DNA of 64,000 nucleotides from CAYRYU01 sp964428355 (GCA_964428355.1 CAYRYU010000008.1:1-64000); one strand, 5' to 3'; numbered from the stretch's first letter, positions 7,290 through 16,059 are shown. Numbers and translations: made by a program. Notes: generated by a model from the sequence alone, not told the origin.

Positions 7290-10093
7290 ACGACTCCGTC
7301 CGTCCGGAGTTGCCCGACCGGGAAAACGCGACCGGCTCGCTTGTCCGGTTGATGGGAGGGTTCTTCCTTCTCCTGAAGGCGACCAACAACATCCTTTATC
7401 TTTCGGTTCTGACAGTATTTCTGAAGGAGGTGGGCCCCGAATACCTTCCCTGGGTCTACGTCCTTGTCAACATTTCCTTCATCGCGATCCAGGTCGGAAT
7501 GGGCCGCTGGCTCGAAGGGCGGGAAGGGCTATGGCTCCTTTCGTTCCTGACCTTTCCCGCGGTCGTGTTTTCCCTTGGGATGGGCTTTCTGATCGAGCTT
7601 CCCCTGAAACCGGTTTTCATGGTGGGAGTGCTCCTGGCGATCCTCTTCGACCTCTTCACGAACCAGGCTTTCGCGAACCTCTGCAACCAGGTCTTCTCCC
7701 TGCAAGACGCAAAACGCCATCTGACCGTGGTGTTCGCGATGGGAAGCGTCGGATACATCCTCAGCGGAATCCTGATCAAGTTCATCGTCGACCTCCTCGG
7801 GATCAGGGGCCTTCTCTGGGGAAACGCCCTTCTGCTTCTGGTCTATCGTGCACTCCTGCAAAGGATCCGGACTCAATCGGGGAATCCGGAAGACCACGTC
7901 CAAAACGTTGCGGGGAAGGTGCGCGGAGAGGCCAAGGCCGACGGGGAACGGATGGCTTCCCTGAAGTATCCTCTCGGGCGGCTGCTGGTGCTCTCCTCCT
8001 TTCTGACCCTGTTCAACAAGTACCTGATCGATTTTCTTTTCTCGACCGCGGTCGCTGGGTACTTCCGGTCCCGCCAGGACCTTGCCTCCTTCATGGGAGT
8101 TTTCGGCGCAGTCACCGATTTCAGCGTGATTGCCTTGCAGACCTTCGTCATGAACCTCGTCTTCGCGAGATATCCGACCGGCTCGGTTATGTCCGGAACA
8201 CCCATCCTGCTGGTTGGCCTCTGCGGAGCGGCTTCGTTGTTCAACCCCCTTGGGGTGATCGTTTTGATCCAGTTTCTGGTTCTGCTCAACAGCAAGAATT
8301 TCATCGTTCCGGGAACGACGATCGTTCTCGGTGCCGTTCCCCAGAGTCTCCGCAACCGGATCCGGCGGGACGTCGGCACCACGGCGGCCTTTTCGAGCAT
8401 GCTTGTGGGCGCGGTCCTTCTTTTCCTCCGGTCCCGCGTATCGATCCAGTTCCTTTTCCTTGTTGCAGCGGGGCTCTATCTTCTGCTGGGTTTGGCAAAC
8501 CTCAGGATGAACGGGGCATACTCCCAGTCTCTCCGGGAGACGCTTTCGCGATCCACCGGAGAAACCGATTCCGAGATGGTTGCTTCCATCAGGTTCCTCG
8601 AGCCGAGGGAGCGGGCGCAACGGCTGGAGGAGATATTCCACCATCCAAATCCGGAAGTGAGAATCGAGGCGTTCGGAGAGGCCCGCTATCTGAGTCCTTC
8701 CGAAGCCCGCCGGCTTCTCATCCCCATCCTATCCCTGGAGACCGATCCCCGTTGCTTGACCGAGGCGGCGAGGGTCGCCCTCGAGGTTCTCGGCCCGGAA
8801 GCCCTCTCCTGGATCGAGGAGATCCTGGAATCGACCGACAAGCCCCGGGTTTCCGCCGACATTCTCGAAGCCATCGGCAGGGTCGGGTCGGGGGAGCGGG
8901 TTGAAGCGCTCCTGCTCCGCCACCTGCATCATGCCCACCACCGGGTAAGGGGAAGCGCGATCATGAGTCTCCTTCGGCTTTCGAAAAAGACGGACCTGCT
9001 GATGGACACCCTGAGGGAATTGCGGCGGATGGGTCGTGACGGCGCTCCCCTTATGCGTGCGACCGCGGCCGCCGTCATGGGAGAGATGCGGCTTCCCCTC
9101 TTCGTCACCTCTCTCGAGGATCTCTCCAAAGACCCGGATGAGATGGTCATCCTCAACGCGGTCGCGGCACTCGGGAAGATCCGGACCTCGAGGTGTCTGG
9201 GCGTCCTCAAGAGGCTCTGCACGCACCTGAATCCCAAAGTGGCCGAAAGCGCGAAGCGTATCAACCAGGAAGCGTCCCGGCAAAGTCTCGAACGGATCGC
9301 TTCCCTTCTGAATGGGGTGACCGCCTCGGAAAGGGTGCGGTTGGTCCAGTCACTCAAAGGGCTCAAGCGGGAGAACTCGCTTGACCTGCTTGGAAGGGTC
9401 CTTTCCCTCGATATTCCCGAGGCACGCGAGGGTTTGGTCAAGCTCATCCAGGAAGGGGACGAGGAAGTCATCGGTCTCCTCGAATGGTGCCTCGTGCCCC
9501 TCGACGGCGGGGGAATTCGAAAGACGCTTGCCCCTGTCTGGGCGAAGGCGAAATCGACGTTCAGCCAGACCCTTCCGCCCTGGGCGGAGTTGCTTCATCT
9601 TCTCTGGGGCGTCGACCGGATGTCGGAGGGGGAAAACGCCTATGTCAGGCAAGCTTCGAGCGAGGTGTTGAAGCGGGTCTGGCTCGAAGCGGTGGTCATG
9701 GAGTTGGCGGAAAATCGCGGGATCACGGGTGCCACGGGCGAGGATCTGGCCGAAACCTGGACCCGCTGGGCAAGGCGGGCGGAGGTCGTTTGCCGGTTGA
9801 GCGTAATGGGATTCTATGATCCCGCTCCGTTGCTGTCGGCAATCGAAGGGGTCCGGAGCGGCGAATCGTTCACCCGTTCCGTGGCGCAGGAGTTCCTCGA
9901 CAACAATCTGGGCCAGGAGTTCGCCAGACTGCTGGTTCCGCTCCTGAAGTTCGATCCCCGGAAGCGCGAACCCAAATCGACTTTCTGGAGCGATCTGGCA
10001 ACGAAGCAGGGAATCGTGGAATCCGGAAAAGTCCCGGAAGAAGAGATCTCGGAAGTCTTTCGATGGATCAAAACGGCGGAGGTGGCCCAATGA
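7286..10093 (+). CDS. MFS / nucleotide-carrier-like transporter fused to HEAT repeats
   Basis: 935 residues. The first ~415 form about 12 hydrophobic helices; the segment around LFTNQAFANLCNQVFS and DAKRHLTVVFAMGSVGYI recalls ATP/ADP-antiporter-type (Npt/Tlc) and MFS carriers. From ~430 to the end the protein is soluble and carries repeated helical pairs typical of HEAT repeats (for example VRIEAFGEARYLSP, VRGSAIMSLLRLSK, VILNAVAALGKIRT). Transporter-HEAT fusions are known, and the HEAT part probably docks a partner. It starts at the ATGA overlap with the sensor gene and ends in an ATGA overlap with the PhnD-like gene, so translation is coupled. The substrate is unknown. Confidence 0.85.
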   Translation: MNDSVRPELPDRENATGSLVRLMGGFFLLLKATNNILYLSVLTVFLKEVGPEYLPWVYVLVNISFIAIQVGMGRWLEGREGLWLLSFLTFPAVVFSLGMGFLIELPLKPVFMVGVLLAILFDLFTNQAFANLCNQVFSLQDAKRHLTVVFAMGSVGYILSGILIKFIVDLLGIRGLLWGNALLLLVYRALLQRIRTQSGNPEDHVQNVAGKVRGEAKADGERMASLKYPLGRLLVLSSFLTLFNKYLIDFLFSTAVAGYFRSRQDLASFMGVFGAVTDFSVIALQTFVMNLVFARYPTGSVMSGTPILLVGLCGAASLFNPLGVIVLIQFLVLLNSKNFIVPGTTIVLGAVPQSLRNRIRRDVGTTAAFSSMLVGAVLLFLRSRVSIQFLFLVAAGLYLLLGLANLRMNGAYSQSLRETLSRSTGETDSEMVASIRFLEPRERAQRLEEIFHHPNPEVRIEAFGEARYLSPSEARRLLIPILSLETDPRCLTEAARVALEVLGPEALSWIEEILESTDKPRVSADILEAIGRVGSGERVEALLLRHLHHAHHRVRGSAIMSLLRLSKKTDLLMDTLRELRRMGRDGAPLMRATAAAVMGEMRLPLFVTSLEDLSKDPDEMVILNAVAALGKIRTSRCLGVLKRLCTHLNPKVAESAKRINQEASRQSLERIASLLNGVTASERVRLVQSLKGLKRENSLDLLGRVLSLDIPEAREGLVKLIQEGDEEVIGLLEWCLVPLDGGGIRKTLAPVWAKAKSTFSQTLPPWAELLHLLWGVDRMSEGENAYVRQASSEVLKRVWLEAVVMELAENRGITGATGEDLAETWTRWARRAEVVCRLSVMGFYDPAPLLSAIEGVRSGESFTRSVAQEFLDNNLGQEFARLLVPLLKFDPRKREPKSTFWSDLATKQGIVESGKVPEEEISEVFRWIKTAEVAQ

Positions 10094-11094
10094 TGATGAA
10101 ATGGATCATCGGGGTGATGGGAGGGGTCCTGGCGATACTCATCCTGGGAGGGGTAATGTCCAGTCCGATCCGGTTCTTCCCGGTCTCCCTCATAACCGAG
10201 CCCTCACCTCCTTTCGTGATGGGGGTGATCCCATATCTCAGTCCGGACGACATGCGGGAGGAGATGAACCCCGTCCTGGAGTATCTCAACATCAAGCTTC
10301 GGCGACCGGTCAAGCTCAACGTTGCCGCGGATTACGAGAGTCTTGCCCGGCTCCTCGAGGGGGAAAAGGTCCACCTTGCATGGTTTTCCCACTCCTCCTT
10401 CGAGCAGCTCAGGCCCGGGAGATCCTGGGAGGCGCTTTGCCGGCCCGTCCAGAAAGGTACCGTGGACTATCTTGGAAAGATCATCGTTCGGGCCGATTCC
10501 CCTTGCCGTCACATCAAGGACCTGAGGGACAAGGTGTTCGCGTATGTGGACCGCAACTCCGGTTCGGGATATTACTTTCCGAACCTCTATATGTCCCAGC
10601 AGGGAATCGACCCATTGATGTTCTTCTCGAAAGTGGTGTTCACGCACAGCCACGACGCCAGCATCGATGGGGTGATCGACAGAAGGTTCGACGCCGCGGC
10701 GGTTTTTTCGGTCCATCTCAACCCAAAGTACGACAAGAAGGTCCCCCTTCTCAGGTTTCTAACAACCACCGGGCCGATCCCCAACGATCCCATGGTCGTT
10801 CGGAAGGACCTTCCCCTGGAACTCAAGCAGAAGATCCGGGAAGCGATGCTCTCGATGCACAAAGACCCCGACGGGATCTCGCGGATGGCCGTTTTGACAC
10901 GTCTTCGTGGAACCACCGAGTTCGTCGCCGAGGAGTTGATCCCAACCCTCCTGACACGGAAGAAGGATTTGGCCGAAGACCCTGACCTCATCGGATTGTC
11001 AGGGAGTTCTTCGGGAACCCTGAACCTGCCCACCGGAACCCAGGTGATCGGGAAACCGGGAACTCTGGCTTCGCCCTCCGGGGCGGGGAATTGA
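10090..11094 (+). CDS. Membrane-anchored PhnD-like substrate-binding protein
   Basis: 334 residues. An N-terminal hydrophobic anchor (WIIGVMGGVLAILILGGVM) leads to a periplasmic-binding fold of the phosphate/phosphite/phosphonate (PhnD) type: MGVIPYLSPDDMREEMNPVL, the HLAWFS strand, a hinge near GTVDYLGKIIVR, and DLRDKVFAYVDRNSGSGYYFP. The anchor has no lipobox Cys, so it should stay tethered. The start is the ATGA overlap at 10090, with GGAGG 7 bases upstream. No ABC permease or ATPase is adjacent, so it may present ligand to the MFS-HEAT carrier or the Cache sensor instead of an ABC transporter. The ligand is inferred from fold only. The C-terminal ~40 residues are Gly/Thr/Ser-rich. Confidence 0.85.
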   Translation: MMMKWIIGVMGGVLAILILGGVMSSPIRFFPVSLITEPSPPFVMGVIPYLSPDDMREEMNPVLEYLNIKLRRPVKLNVAADYESLARLLEGEKVHLAWFSHSSFEQLRPGRSWEALCRPVQKGTVDYLGKIIVRADSPCRHIKDLRDKVFAYVDRNSGSGYYFPNLYMSQQGIDPLMFFSKVVFTHSHDASIDGVIDRRFDAAAVFSVHLNPKYDKKVPLLRFLTTTGPIPNDPMVVRKDLPLELKQKIREAMLSMHKDPDGISRMAVLTRLRGTTEFVAEELIPTLLTRKKDLAEDPDLIGLSGSSSGTLNLPTGTQVIGKPGTLASPSGAGN

Positions 11095-11120
11095 GAAGAC
11101 CGAGGTAAGGAGAAACACGG

Positions 11121-11552
11121 ATGTCGATGCTGGAGAAAGCGATCGGAATTGCCCTGGAGGTCCATTCGGGAAAAAAGGACAAAGCAGGGGCCGCCTACGT
11201 TCTTCATCCCCTGCGTGTGATGCTTCGGATGGAGAACGAAGCGGAAATGATGGTGGGAGTCCTTCACGACGTGATCGAGGACGGAGCCGACCAGAGGCCC
11301 CGTCTCGAGCGCGAGGGATTCCCCCGCGAGGTGCTCGAAGCCTTGGATTTCGTTTCCCGGCGCGAAGGGGAGGCCTACGAGGACTACATCGTCCGGGTCA
11401 AGGGCAATCCCCTGGCCGTTCGTGTGAAACTCGCCGACCTTCTCGACAACATGGATGTCAGGCGGTTTTCCGTCTTTACGGAAAAGGAGCAGGAGCGCCT
11501 GGCCAGATACCTCCGCGCCTGGAAAACCCTTTCGGAAACCGCCAAGAGGTAG
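11121..11552 (+). CDS. HD-domain (p)ppGpp-hydrolase-like protein (SpoT/MESH1 type)
   Basis: 143 residues, single-domain length. Key motifs of the RelA/SpoT hydrolase HD fold are present: HPLRVMLRM near the N-terminus, the metal motif H-D in LHDVIED, and VKLADLLDNMD. Related small enzymes hydrolyse the 3'-pyrophosphate of (p)ppGpp or act on related nucleotides. There is no synthetase domain. AAGGAG lies 8 bases before the ATG and the gap to the PhnD-like gene is 26 bases, so it is the fourth gene of that operon. Its presence there suggests a nucleotide-stress link, which is inference. Confidence 0.85.
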   Translation: MSMLEKAIGIALEVHSGKKDKAGAAYVLHPLRVMLRMENEAEMMVGVLHDVIEDGADQRPRLEREGFPREVLEALDFVSRREGEAYEDYIVRVKGNPLAVRVKLADLLDNMDVRRFSVFTEKEQERLARYLRAWKTLSETAKR

Positions 11553-11582
11553 ACACTCCAGGAAAATGCCGGATGAAACCAC

Positions 11583-11610
11583 TCCGCAGACTTCGCAGAT
11601 CTCCGCAGAT
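11583..11610. repeat. Three short direct repeats (CGCAGA type)
   Basis: TCCGCAGAC, TTCGCAGAT and TCCGCAGAT occur with ~10-base spacing at the start of the 419-base noncoding stretch 11553-11971. Apart from this array and the element at 11708, I see no gene, tRNA or convincing terminator in that stretch. Confidence 0.5.
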
Positions 11611-11707
11611 GGGAATAGAAACGATCGAATCTGTACCAGTCTGGGTTATCTTCGGTTGGTTCTTTCTTCGCATTTTTCGACACTTCAGCAAGTTTGCTGA
11701 TAGGATT

Positions 11708-11759
11708 GCCACGGATCGGTTTTCGGGAAAATCAGTGTTGATCCGGGTTCATCCGTGGC
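11708..11759. repeat. 52-bp inverted-repeat element (GCCACGGAT ... ATCCGTGGC)
   Basis: Perfect 9-base terminal inverted repeats (11708-11716 and 11751-11759) enclose an AT-richer centre with ATCAGTGTTGATCCGGGTTC. Similar CCACGGAT/ATCCGTGG intergenic sequences are familiar from unrelated environmental bacterial genomes (recollection, not searched). The element is noncoding and lies between the HD gene and the pentapeptide gene. Confidence 0.55.
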
Positions 11760-11971
11760 GAAGATTCTCCGTTTTCGATCCCTTCCTTTGTCGGTTGATT
11801 ATCTCACAAGTTCTCTGCAGCTCGGTGGGATTGTTCGTCACTAACCTTGCTTCAGTGTCCATTTTTACAGGCGCAACAGAGTCAGGATGCCAGGTTTTTT
11901 GGTAACCAACCGCAACCGGGGTCTTCGACACTCGAAAGCCGGTCATTCTTGAAAAGGAGATTGGGAAGGCA

Positions 11972-12550
11972 ATGGAACGGACGGGATTCAGCGGGGAGAA
12001 GTTCAACAGGAGGGATTTCGCGTCCATTTCCGATGGGAGCGGGGATTTCGAGGACTGTGAGTTCCATGGCTGCGATTTTTCCGAGGCGGAACTGGCTGGA
12101 AGCTGTTTCACAGACTGCCTATTCGACTCCTGCAACCTGAGCTCGGCTTCCCTCAAAAGCGCTTCCCTGAAAAACGTCAGGTTCCTGAACTGCAAGGTCT
12201 TGGGGGTGGATTTCGAAAAGTGCAATCCGTTCCTCTTCTCAGTTTCCTTCGAGAACTGCATCCTGGACTTCTCGATCTTCGGAAAACTTCGCGTCCGGGA
12301 AACCACCTTCAAAGGTTGCAGCCTCCGCGAAGCTGATTTCCGCCAGACCGACCTGACGGGCTCCAGTTTCGACGGATGCGATCTCAGGAACGCACTTTTT
12401 GTCAGAACCGTGCTCGAGAAAGTGGATTTCAGGACCGCCTCAAATTTCGCGTTCGCACCCGAGGCCAACCGGGTGAAAAAAGCCCGGTTTTCAGTCCCGG
12501 CCGTATTCGGCCTGCTCCTTCACCACGACATCGATATCGATCTGTCCTGA
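11972..12550 (+). CDS. Pentapeptide-repeat protein
   Basis: 192 residues dominated by A(D/N)LxX-type pentapeptides: FEDCEFHGCDFSEAEL, FTDCLFDSCNLSSASL, FKGCSLREADFRQTDL and FDGCDLRNALFVRTVL. They should form a right-handed quadrilateral beta-helix. The C-terminus (NRVKKARFSVPAVFGLLLHHDI) resembles the helical dimer cap seen in Qnr/McbG-like proteins, so a DNA-mimic or gyrase-binding role is conceivable but unproven. It is Cys-rich in the repeat faces and has no signal peptide. GGGAAGG precedes the ATG. Confidence 0.9.
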   Translation: MERTGFSGEKFNRRDFASISDGSGDFEDCEFHGCDFSEAELAGSCFTDCLFDSCNLSSASLKSASLKNVRFLNCKVLGVDFEKCNPFLFSVSFENCILDFSIFGKLRVRETTFKGCSLREADFRQTDLTGSSFDGCDLRNALFVRTVLEKVDFRTASNFAFAPEANRVKKARFSVPAVFGLLLHHDIDIDLS

Positions 12551-12633
12551 CGGTGGAGGTGAAGTTCTGTCGAAGCCGAAAGAAGTAACGGGAGGCCATA
12601 AGACTGGAAGTTGCCTTCCCGACATGGTTTTTC

Positions 12634-12662
12634 TTGATTAGGTTCCCAACGGAAGGTAGAAT
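12634..12662 (+). promoter_or_regulatory. Putative sigma-70-type promoter
   Basis: TTGATT (12634-12639), a 17-base spacer and TAGAAT (12657-12662). The predicted transcript start near 12669 leaves a ~40-base leader with GGAGAAAA ahead of the ATG at 12711. Confidence 0.45.
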
Positions 12663-12710
12663 GCCTTTTGCCCTCCCAACCGGGGGAAAACTCAATCCGG
12701 AGAAAATTTT

Positions 12711-14072
12711 ATGCCCGGCCGAACGGTGACTTTCGTGAACTTCCTGCTCGATCTTTCGGAGCAGGTCGAGAAGAGCGATACGATCAAGGGGAACATCCTG
12801 TTCAACCTTCGGCAGCTGGCTTTCAAGATCATCGTTGCCGACGGGCACCTTGCTGACGAGGAGTTCAACTTCCTCAAAACGGTGTTTTATCCTGCCCGTC
12901 ATCCTGAACAGGCGATCAAGAAGGATATCAAGGAGTTCATACGGGCCAACTGGAAATACGAGATCCCGGATTTCCTGGTATCCTTCGCGCGTTTCGACCG
13001 GAAGAACGGGGCAAGCCTGTCCGCGAAAGCCATCAAGGTGATCGAGCTCGTAGGAATACAGACGATCGGAATCGACAACGATTTCGATGCTGCGGAGATA
13101 GAGGTTCTGACGGAGTATGTCAACTTCCTCAAGGAGTTTCTCCGCCGGGAAGGCGTCCCGACCGAAATCGAGTTCGAGGACCTCGTCGATGAAACCGGGG
13201 GGAAGGGCTCCGAGGGAAAAGGTCCTTTCAAGGGAAAGGGTCCTGAAGCGGGAAGTTTCGGCGATCCGGACAGCCTTGACATTCACCTCGCCGAGCTGAA
13301 CGGACTTGTCGGGATCGGCCGTGTCAAGGAGGAAGTGGTCAACCTGATCAACCTGGTCAGGGTCATGCAGGTCCGAAAAGAAAAAGGGCTTGCGGGTCCC
13401 AACCTTTCGCTGGAAATGGTTTTCCTGGGAAACGCCGGAAATGGCAAGAGAACGGTCGCTGGAATTCTCGGGAAGATGCTGAGGGCGGTCGGGTTCCTTT
13501 CGTCCGGGCACCTCTTTGAGATCGATGGAACCAGCCTCCTGAGGGCCGCGGACTCCCCCGTCAGCGGGTTCGGAGGAGTGATCGAAGGTTGTCGGGGAGG
13601 GATTCTCTACATCGGAGATGTCGATAAGCTGGCCATCCCCAGGGAGAACTCGGCCCGGGCGGGCCAAGCCATCGAGGAGATACTGAACGGGATGGAAGGG
13701 GTCGGGGAGGGATGCACCGTCATTCTTTCCGGTTCCCCCGACAGGACGGGAGACTTCCTCCGGGCTGATCCGGTTCTTCAGGCAAGGTTCAAAAGGGTTT
13801 TCGCATTCCCGGATTTTTCGGGGGATGAACTGGTCGAATTGATGGAAAGGCTCTGTCGCGACAACGGGTTCTCCATTTCCCCGGAGAGTGCCGAGTTCCT
13901 TCGGAAGAAGTTTTCCGCACTCGACAGCATCGGGGTTCGCGAGTTCGGAAATGTCCGGGGTATCAGGGACCTCTTTCAGAAAGCCCTTTCCAAACAGTCA
14001 GGCCGGGTTTCGAGAATGTCCCCCCTATCGGACAGCGAATTGACCCTCCTGACGGACGAAGATTTCAATTGA
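12711..14072 (+). CDS. TerB-like domain fused to a degenerate CbxX/CfqX-type AAA+ domain
   Basis: 453 residues. Residues ~5-145 look like a TerB/DnaJ-adjacent helical domain (IIVADGHLADEEFNFLKTVF). After a Gly/Lys-rich linker (~160-185, GKG repeats), residues ~195-440 follow the CbxX/CfqX AAA+ layout: LNGLVGIGRVKEEV, a Walker-A position, a Walker-B position, and RFKRVFAFPDFSGDELVELM. The catalytic motifs are eroded. Walker A reads GNAGNGKRT, with Lys246 kept but Arg247 where Ser/Thr is expected. Walker B reads ILYIGDVD, with Gly302-Asp303 replacing Asp-Glu. It is therefore probably a non-hydrolysing scaffold, although nucleotide binding cannot be excluded. No classical tellurite operon surrounds it. 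Confidence 0.85.
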   Translation: MPGRTVTFVNFLLDLSEQVEKSDTIKGNILFNLRQLAFKIIVADGHLADEEFNFLKTVFYPARHPEQAIKKDIKEFIRANWKYEIPDFLVSFARFDRKNGASLSAKAIKVIELVGIQTIGIDNDFDAAEIEVLTEYVNFLKEFLRREGVPTEIEFEDLVDETGGKGSEGKGPFKGKGPEAGSFGDPDSLDIHLAELNGLVGIGRVKEEVVNLINLVRVMQVRKEKGLAGPNLSLEMVFLGNAGNGKRTVAGILGKMLRAVGFLSSGHLFEIDGTSLLRAADSPVSGFGGVIEGCRGGILYIGDVDKLAIPRENSARAGQAIEEILNGMEGVGEGCTVILSGSPDRTGDFLRADPVLQARFKRVFAFPDFSGDELVELMERLCRDNGFSISPESAEFLRKKFSALDSIGVREFGNVRGIRDLFQKALSKQSGRVSRMSPLSDSELTLLTDEDFN

Positions 14073-14117
14073 GAACCTTCCCAGATGCCCTTCCGTAATG
14101 ATGGAGCAAAGGCAGGC

Positions 14118-14459
14118 ATGAGAAAATTGAAGTCCATGATCTATGAAGATCCCGTCATTGCGGTGGGGCTTTTTACAGACTACGAAATTCCAGGTGAGAA
14201 GACCTTTTTCAGCATCGGATTGCGTTGGCTTCCTCCCAGGCAATTTTCCAACAAGCCTGGAGAAGTGATGGAGACAACCAACGTAATGGGCGGGGAAACG
14301 GATTGGATGCTTCTTCCAACCTCTTTCGGGGCGGCGGTGGGCCGGAGGATGGTGGAACAGAAGAACGCTGGCCTCGCGGGTTTCAGCGAACCCGGTTTTT
14401 CCAGGATGGTGTGTTGGTTGAAGGAAATCGGAGAGCTCTGCGATTCGATGGAATACTGA
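14118..14459 (+). CDS. Small conserved-looking hypothetical protein
   Basis: 113 residues from the ATG at 14118 (GGCAGG just upstream); an in-frame ATG at 14085 would add 11. The chain is compact and soluble, with strands near DPVIAVGLFTDYEIPG and FFSIGLRWLPPRQF, then a helix at the C-terminus (SRMVCWLKEIGELCDSM). No known motif is visible. It lies 45 bases after the TerB-AAA gene on the same strand, so cotranscription is likely. Function unknown. Confidence 0.6.
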   Translation: MRKLKSMIYEDPVIAVGLFTDYEIPGEKTFFSIGLRWLPPRQFSNKPGEVMETTNVMGGETDWMLLPTSFGAAVGRRMVEQKNAGLAGFSEPGFSRMVCWLKEIGELCDSMEY

Positions 14460-14541
14460 GCCGCGGAAGAGGGTCTGAAAGTTTTCCTCGAAATTGCGGG
14501 CCGGGGATCGCTCTCTGCCCAGGGCTACCCCAAAATCCCCC

Positions 14542-15471
14542 TCAGGGCTTCAGCATTTCCGAAAGAAGCTGGGGGAAGTCGGTGAAGATCCCGTCGACGC
14601 CCGCATCGATCAGTGCCTGAAGATGTGCCCGCTCGTTGACCGTCCAGACGAAGACCTGGAGGCCCGCTTCGTGGGCGGCGGCGATCAGGTCCGTCCGGAA
14701 CTTCCCGCTCCGGATGAATTCCACCGAACGAAAACCCATCAGGTCTCCTCCGGGGTTGAAAACCGCGGCTCCGAGACAGTCCACGAGATACTCCTTGAGC
14801 GGAAAAACCGGCTGGTCACACAACGCCGCTCTCGGAAGCCTGGGAGCAAGCATCTTGAACTGGTGGAGGATTTCGTGATCGAAGGATGAGATCAGGACGT
14901 CCTTTTCCATGCCGGTGGCCTTGATGTCCCCGATCACCTTGAGCGTGATCCCTTGGTAGAAGGAGGGGTAGTTCTTGATCTCGATATTCACCTTGCCTTT
15001 ATGGCCCTTCGCGAGGTCAAGGACTTCCCGAAGGGTCGGGATCCGGAGGGACCCTGTCTCGAAGAGCTTGACCCGTTCGGGGGAGACCTTTCCGGCCGCG
15101 ATCTGACCGTATGGATCGGAGTTGACGAACCATCTTCCCGCATCGAGTGTCCTGAGTTCCGCGAACGTGAAATCCCCCACCCGCCACGGGGCCCGGTCGG
15201 GGAATTTGACCTGGACGTCGCTGCACCTCTCGAGAGTGTCATCGTGGACCACCACGGTCCGGCCGTCCTTGGAAAGATGGACATCGAGCTCGATCCAGTC
15301 GGTTCCGCATTCCTCGAGGGCGATCCTGAAGGCTTCGAGAGTGTTTTCGGGGGCGAGGCTGCGTGCTCCCCGGTGGGCGATATTGATGATCCCCTTCCGA
15401 TCGGCAAAACCAGGTGTGGTGGAAAAGGCTATGAACAGGGCGACAACGAGAAGACAGATCGAACGGCTCAT
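14542..15471 (-). CDS. Secreted glycerophosphodiester phosphodiesterase
   Basis: 309 residues. A signal peptide (ICLLVVALFIAFSTTPGFA) precedes a GDPD TIM barrel: IAHRGARSLAPENTLEAF (catalytic His), the metal pair in WIELDVHLSKDG, the second catalytic His in VVVHDDTLERCSD, then IEIKNYP and the C-terminal VFVWTVNE and GIFTDFP motifs. It should hydrolyse deacylated phospholipids to sn-glycerol-3-phosphate plus an alcohol in the periplasm. The start at 15471 is fixed by GAGGAGG 7 bases upstream; the frame remains open a little further. It is divergent from the PPOX gene. Confidence 0.95.
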   Translation of the reverse strand: MSRSICLLVVALFIAFSTTPGFADRKGIINIAHRGARSLAPENTLEAFRIALEECGTDWIELDVHLSKDGRTVVVHDDTLERCSDVQVKFPDRAPWRVGDFTFAELRTLDAGRWFVNSDPYGQIAAGKVSPERVKLFETGSLRIPTLREVLDLAKGHKGKVNIEIKNYPSFYQGITLKVIGDIKATGMEKDVLISSFDHEILHQFKMLAPRLPRAALCDQPVFPLKEYLVDCLGAAVFNPGGDLMGFRSVEFIRSGKFRTDLIAAAHEAGLQVFVWTVNERAHLQALIDAGVDGIFTDFPQLLSEMLKP

Positions 15472-15545
15472 TCCGAAACCTCCTCGGCGTGTGATTCCAA
15501 TTTGCATGGTTCGAAGGTATCATATCCCGATCAGGGGGTGAAGCC

Positions 15546-16022
15546 ATGAGTGAAAAAATCTCTCCCGCCATGGAATCCGAGGCAATGAAACGGATGCTGG
15601 AAGAAGAGGATTTCGGTTGCCTTGCGCTTTCCGACGGGGGGAATCCGTACGCGGTCCCGGTTTCCTACGCCCTCCTCGACGGAAGAATCGTGATCCACGG
15701 AGCGATGAAGGGGCGGAAGCTCGACGTCGTAAGGGACAACCCGAATGCGTGCTTCGTGGTCTCGCGGAACCTTGACCGGGCTCGGCCTCACACGGCTGAA
15801 GGGGAGTGCACCTTTCGGTTCGAATCCGTCATCTGTTTCGGCCAAGCCCGGATCGTCGAGGAGATCGGGGAGAGGACCGAACTGTTGAAGAAATTCAAAG
15901 CCTGGTTCGATCGCCGGTTGAACCTGGACCCGGCAAAGAATCCGATCACTTCCAAGGCTGCCGAGCACTGCAGCTGCATCGTGATCGAGATCGAATCGAT
16001 GACCGGGCGGCGAAAGGGATGA
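15546..16022 (+). CDS. Pyridoxamine-5'-phosphate-oxidase-related flavoprotein (NimA-like)
   Basis: 158 residues, typical of the split-beta-barrel flavin family. Motifs include FGCLALSDGGNPYAVPVSYA, IVIHGAMKGRKLDVVRDNP and CFVVSRNL near the FMN site, then a C-terminal SCIVIEIESMTGR strand. Relatives include nitroimidazole reductases and general FMN- or F420-binding oxidoreductases; the true substrate is unknown. A GGGGG tract precedes the ATG. It is the first gene of a run with the WbsX-like and radical-SAM genes. Confidence 0.88.
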   Translation: MSEKISPAMESEAMKRMLEEEDFGCLALSDGGNPYAVPVSYALLDGRIVIHGAMKGRKLDVVRDNPNACFVVSRNLDRARPHTAEGECTFRFESVICFGQARIVEEIGERTELLKKFKAWFDRRLNLDPAKNPITSKAAEHCSCIVIEIESMTGRRKG

Positions 16023-16059
16023 TGGCCATTCGGAAAACCCTCAACCTCCCATCGGATCC

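Noticed and set aside
11553..11971. tRNA or small RNA gene in the noncoding stretch
   Set aside because: GTTCATCC looks like a T-loop by chance, but no acceptor or anticodon stem can be folded around it.
12429..13667. Minus-strand open frame of 412 codons over the TerB-AAA gene
   Set aside because: Contradicted by the domain content of the plus strand.
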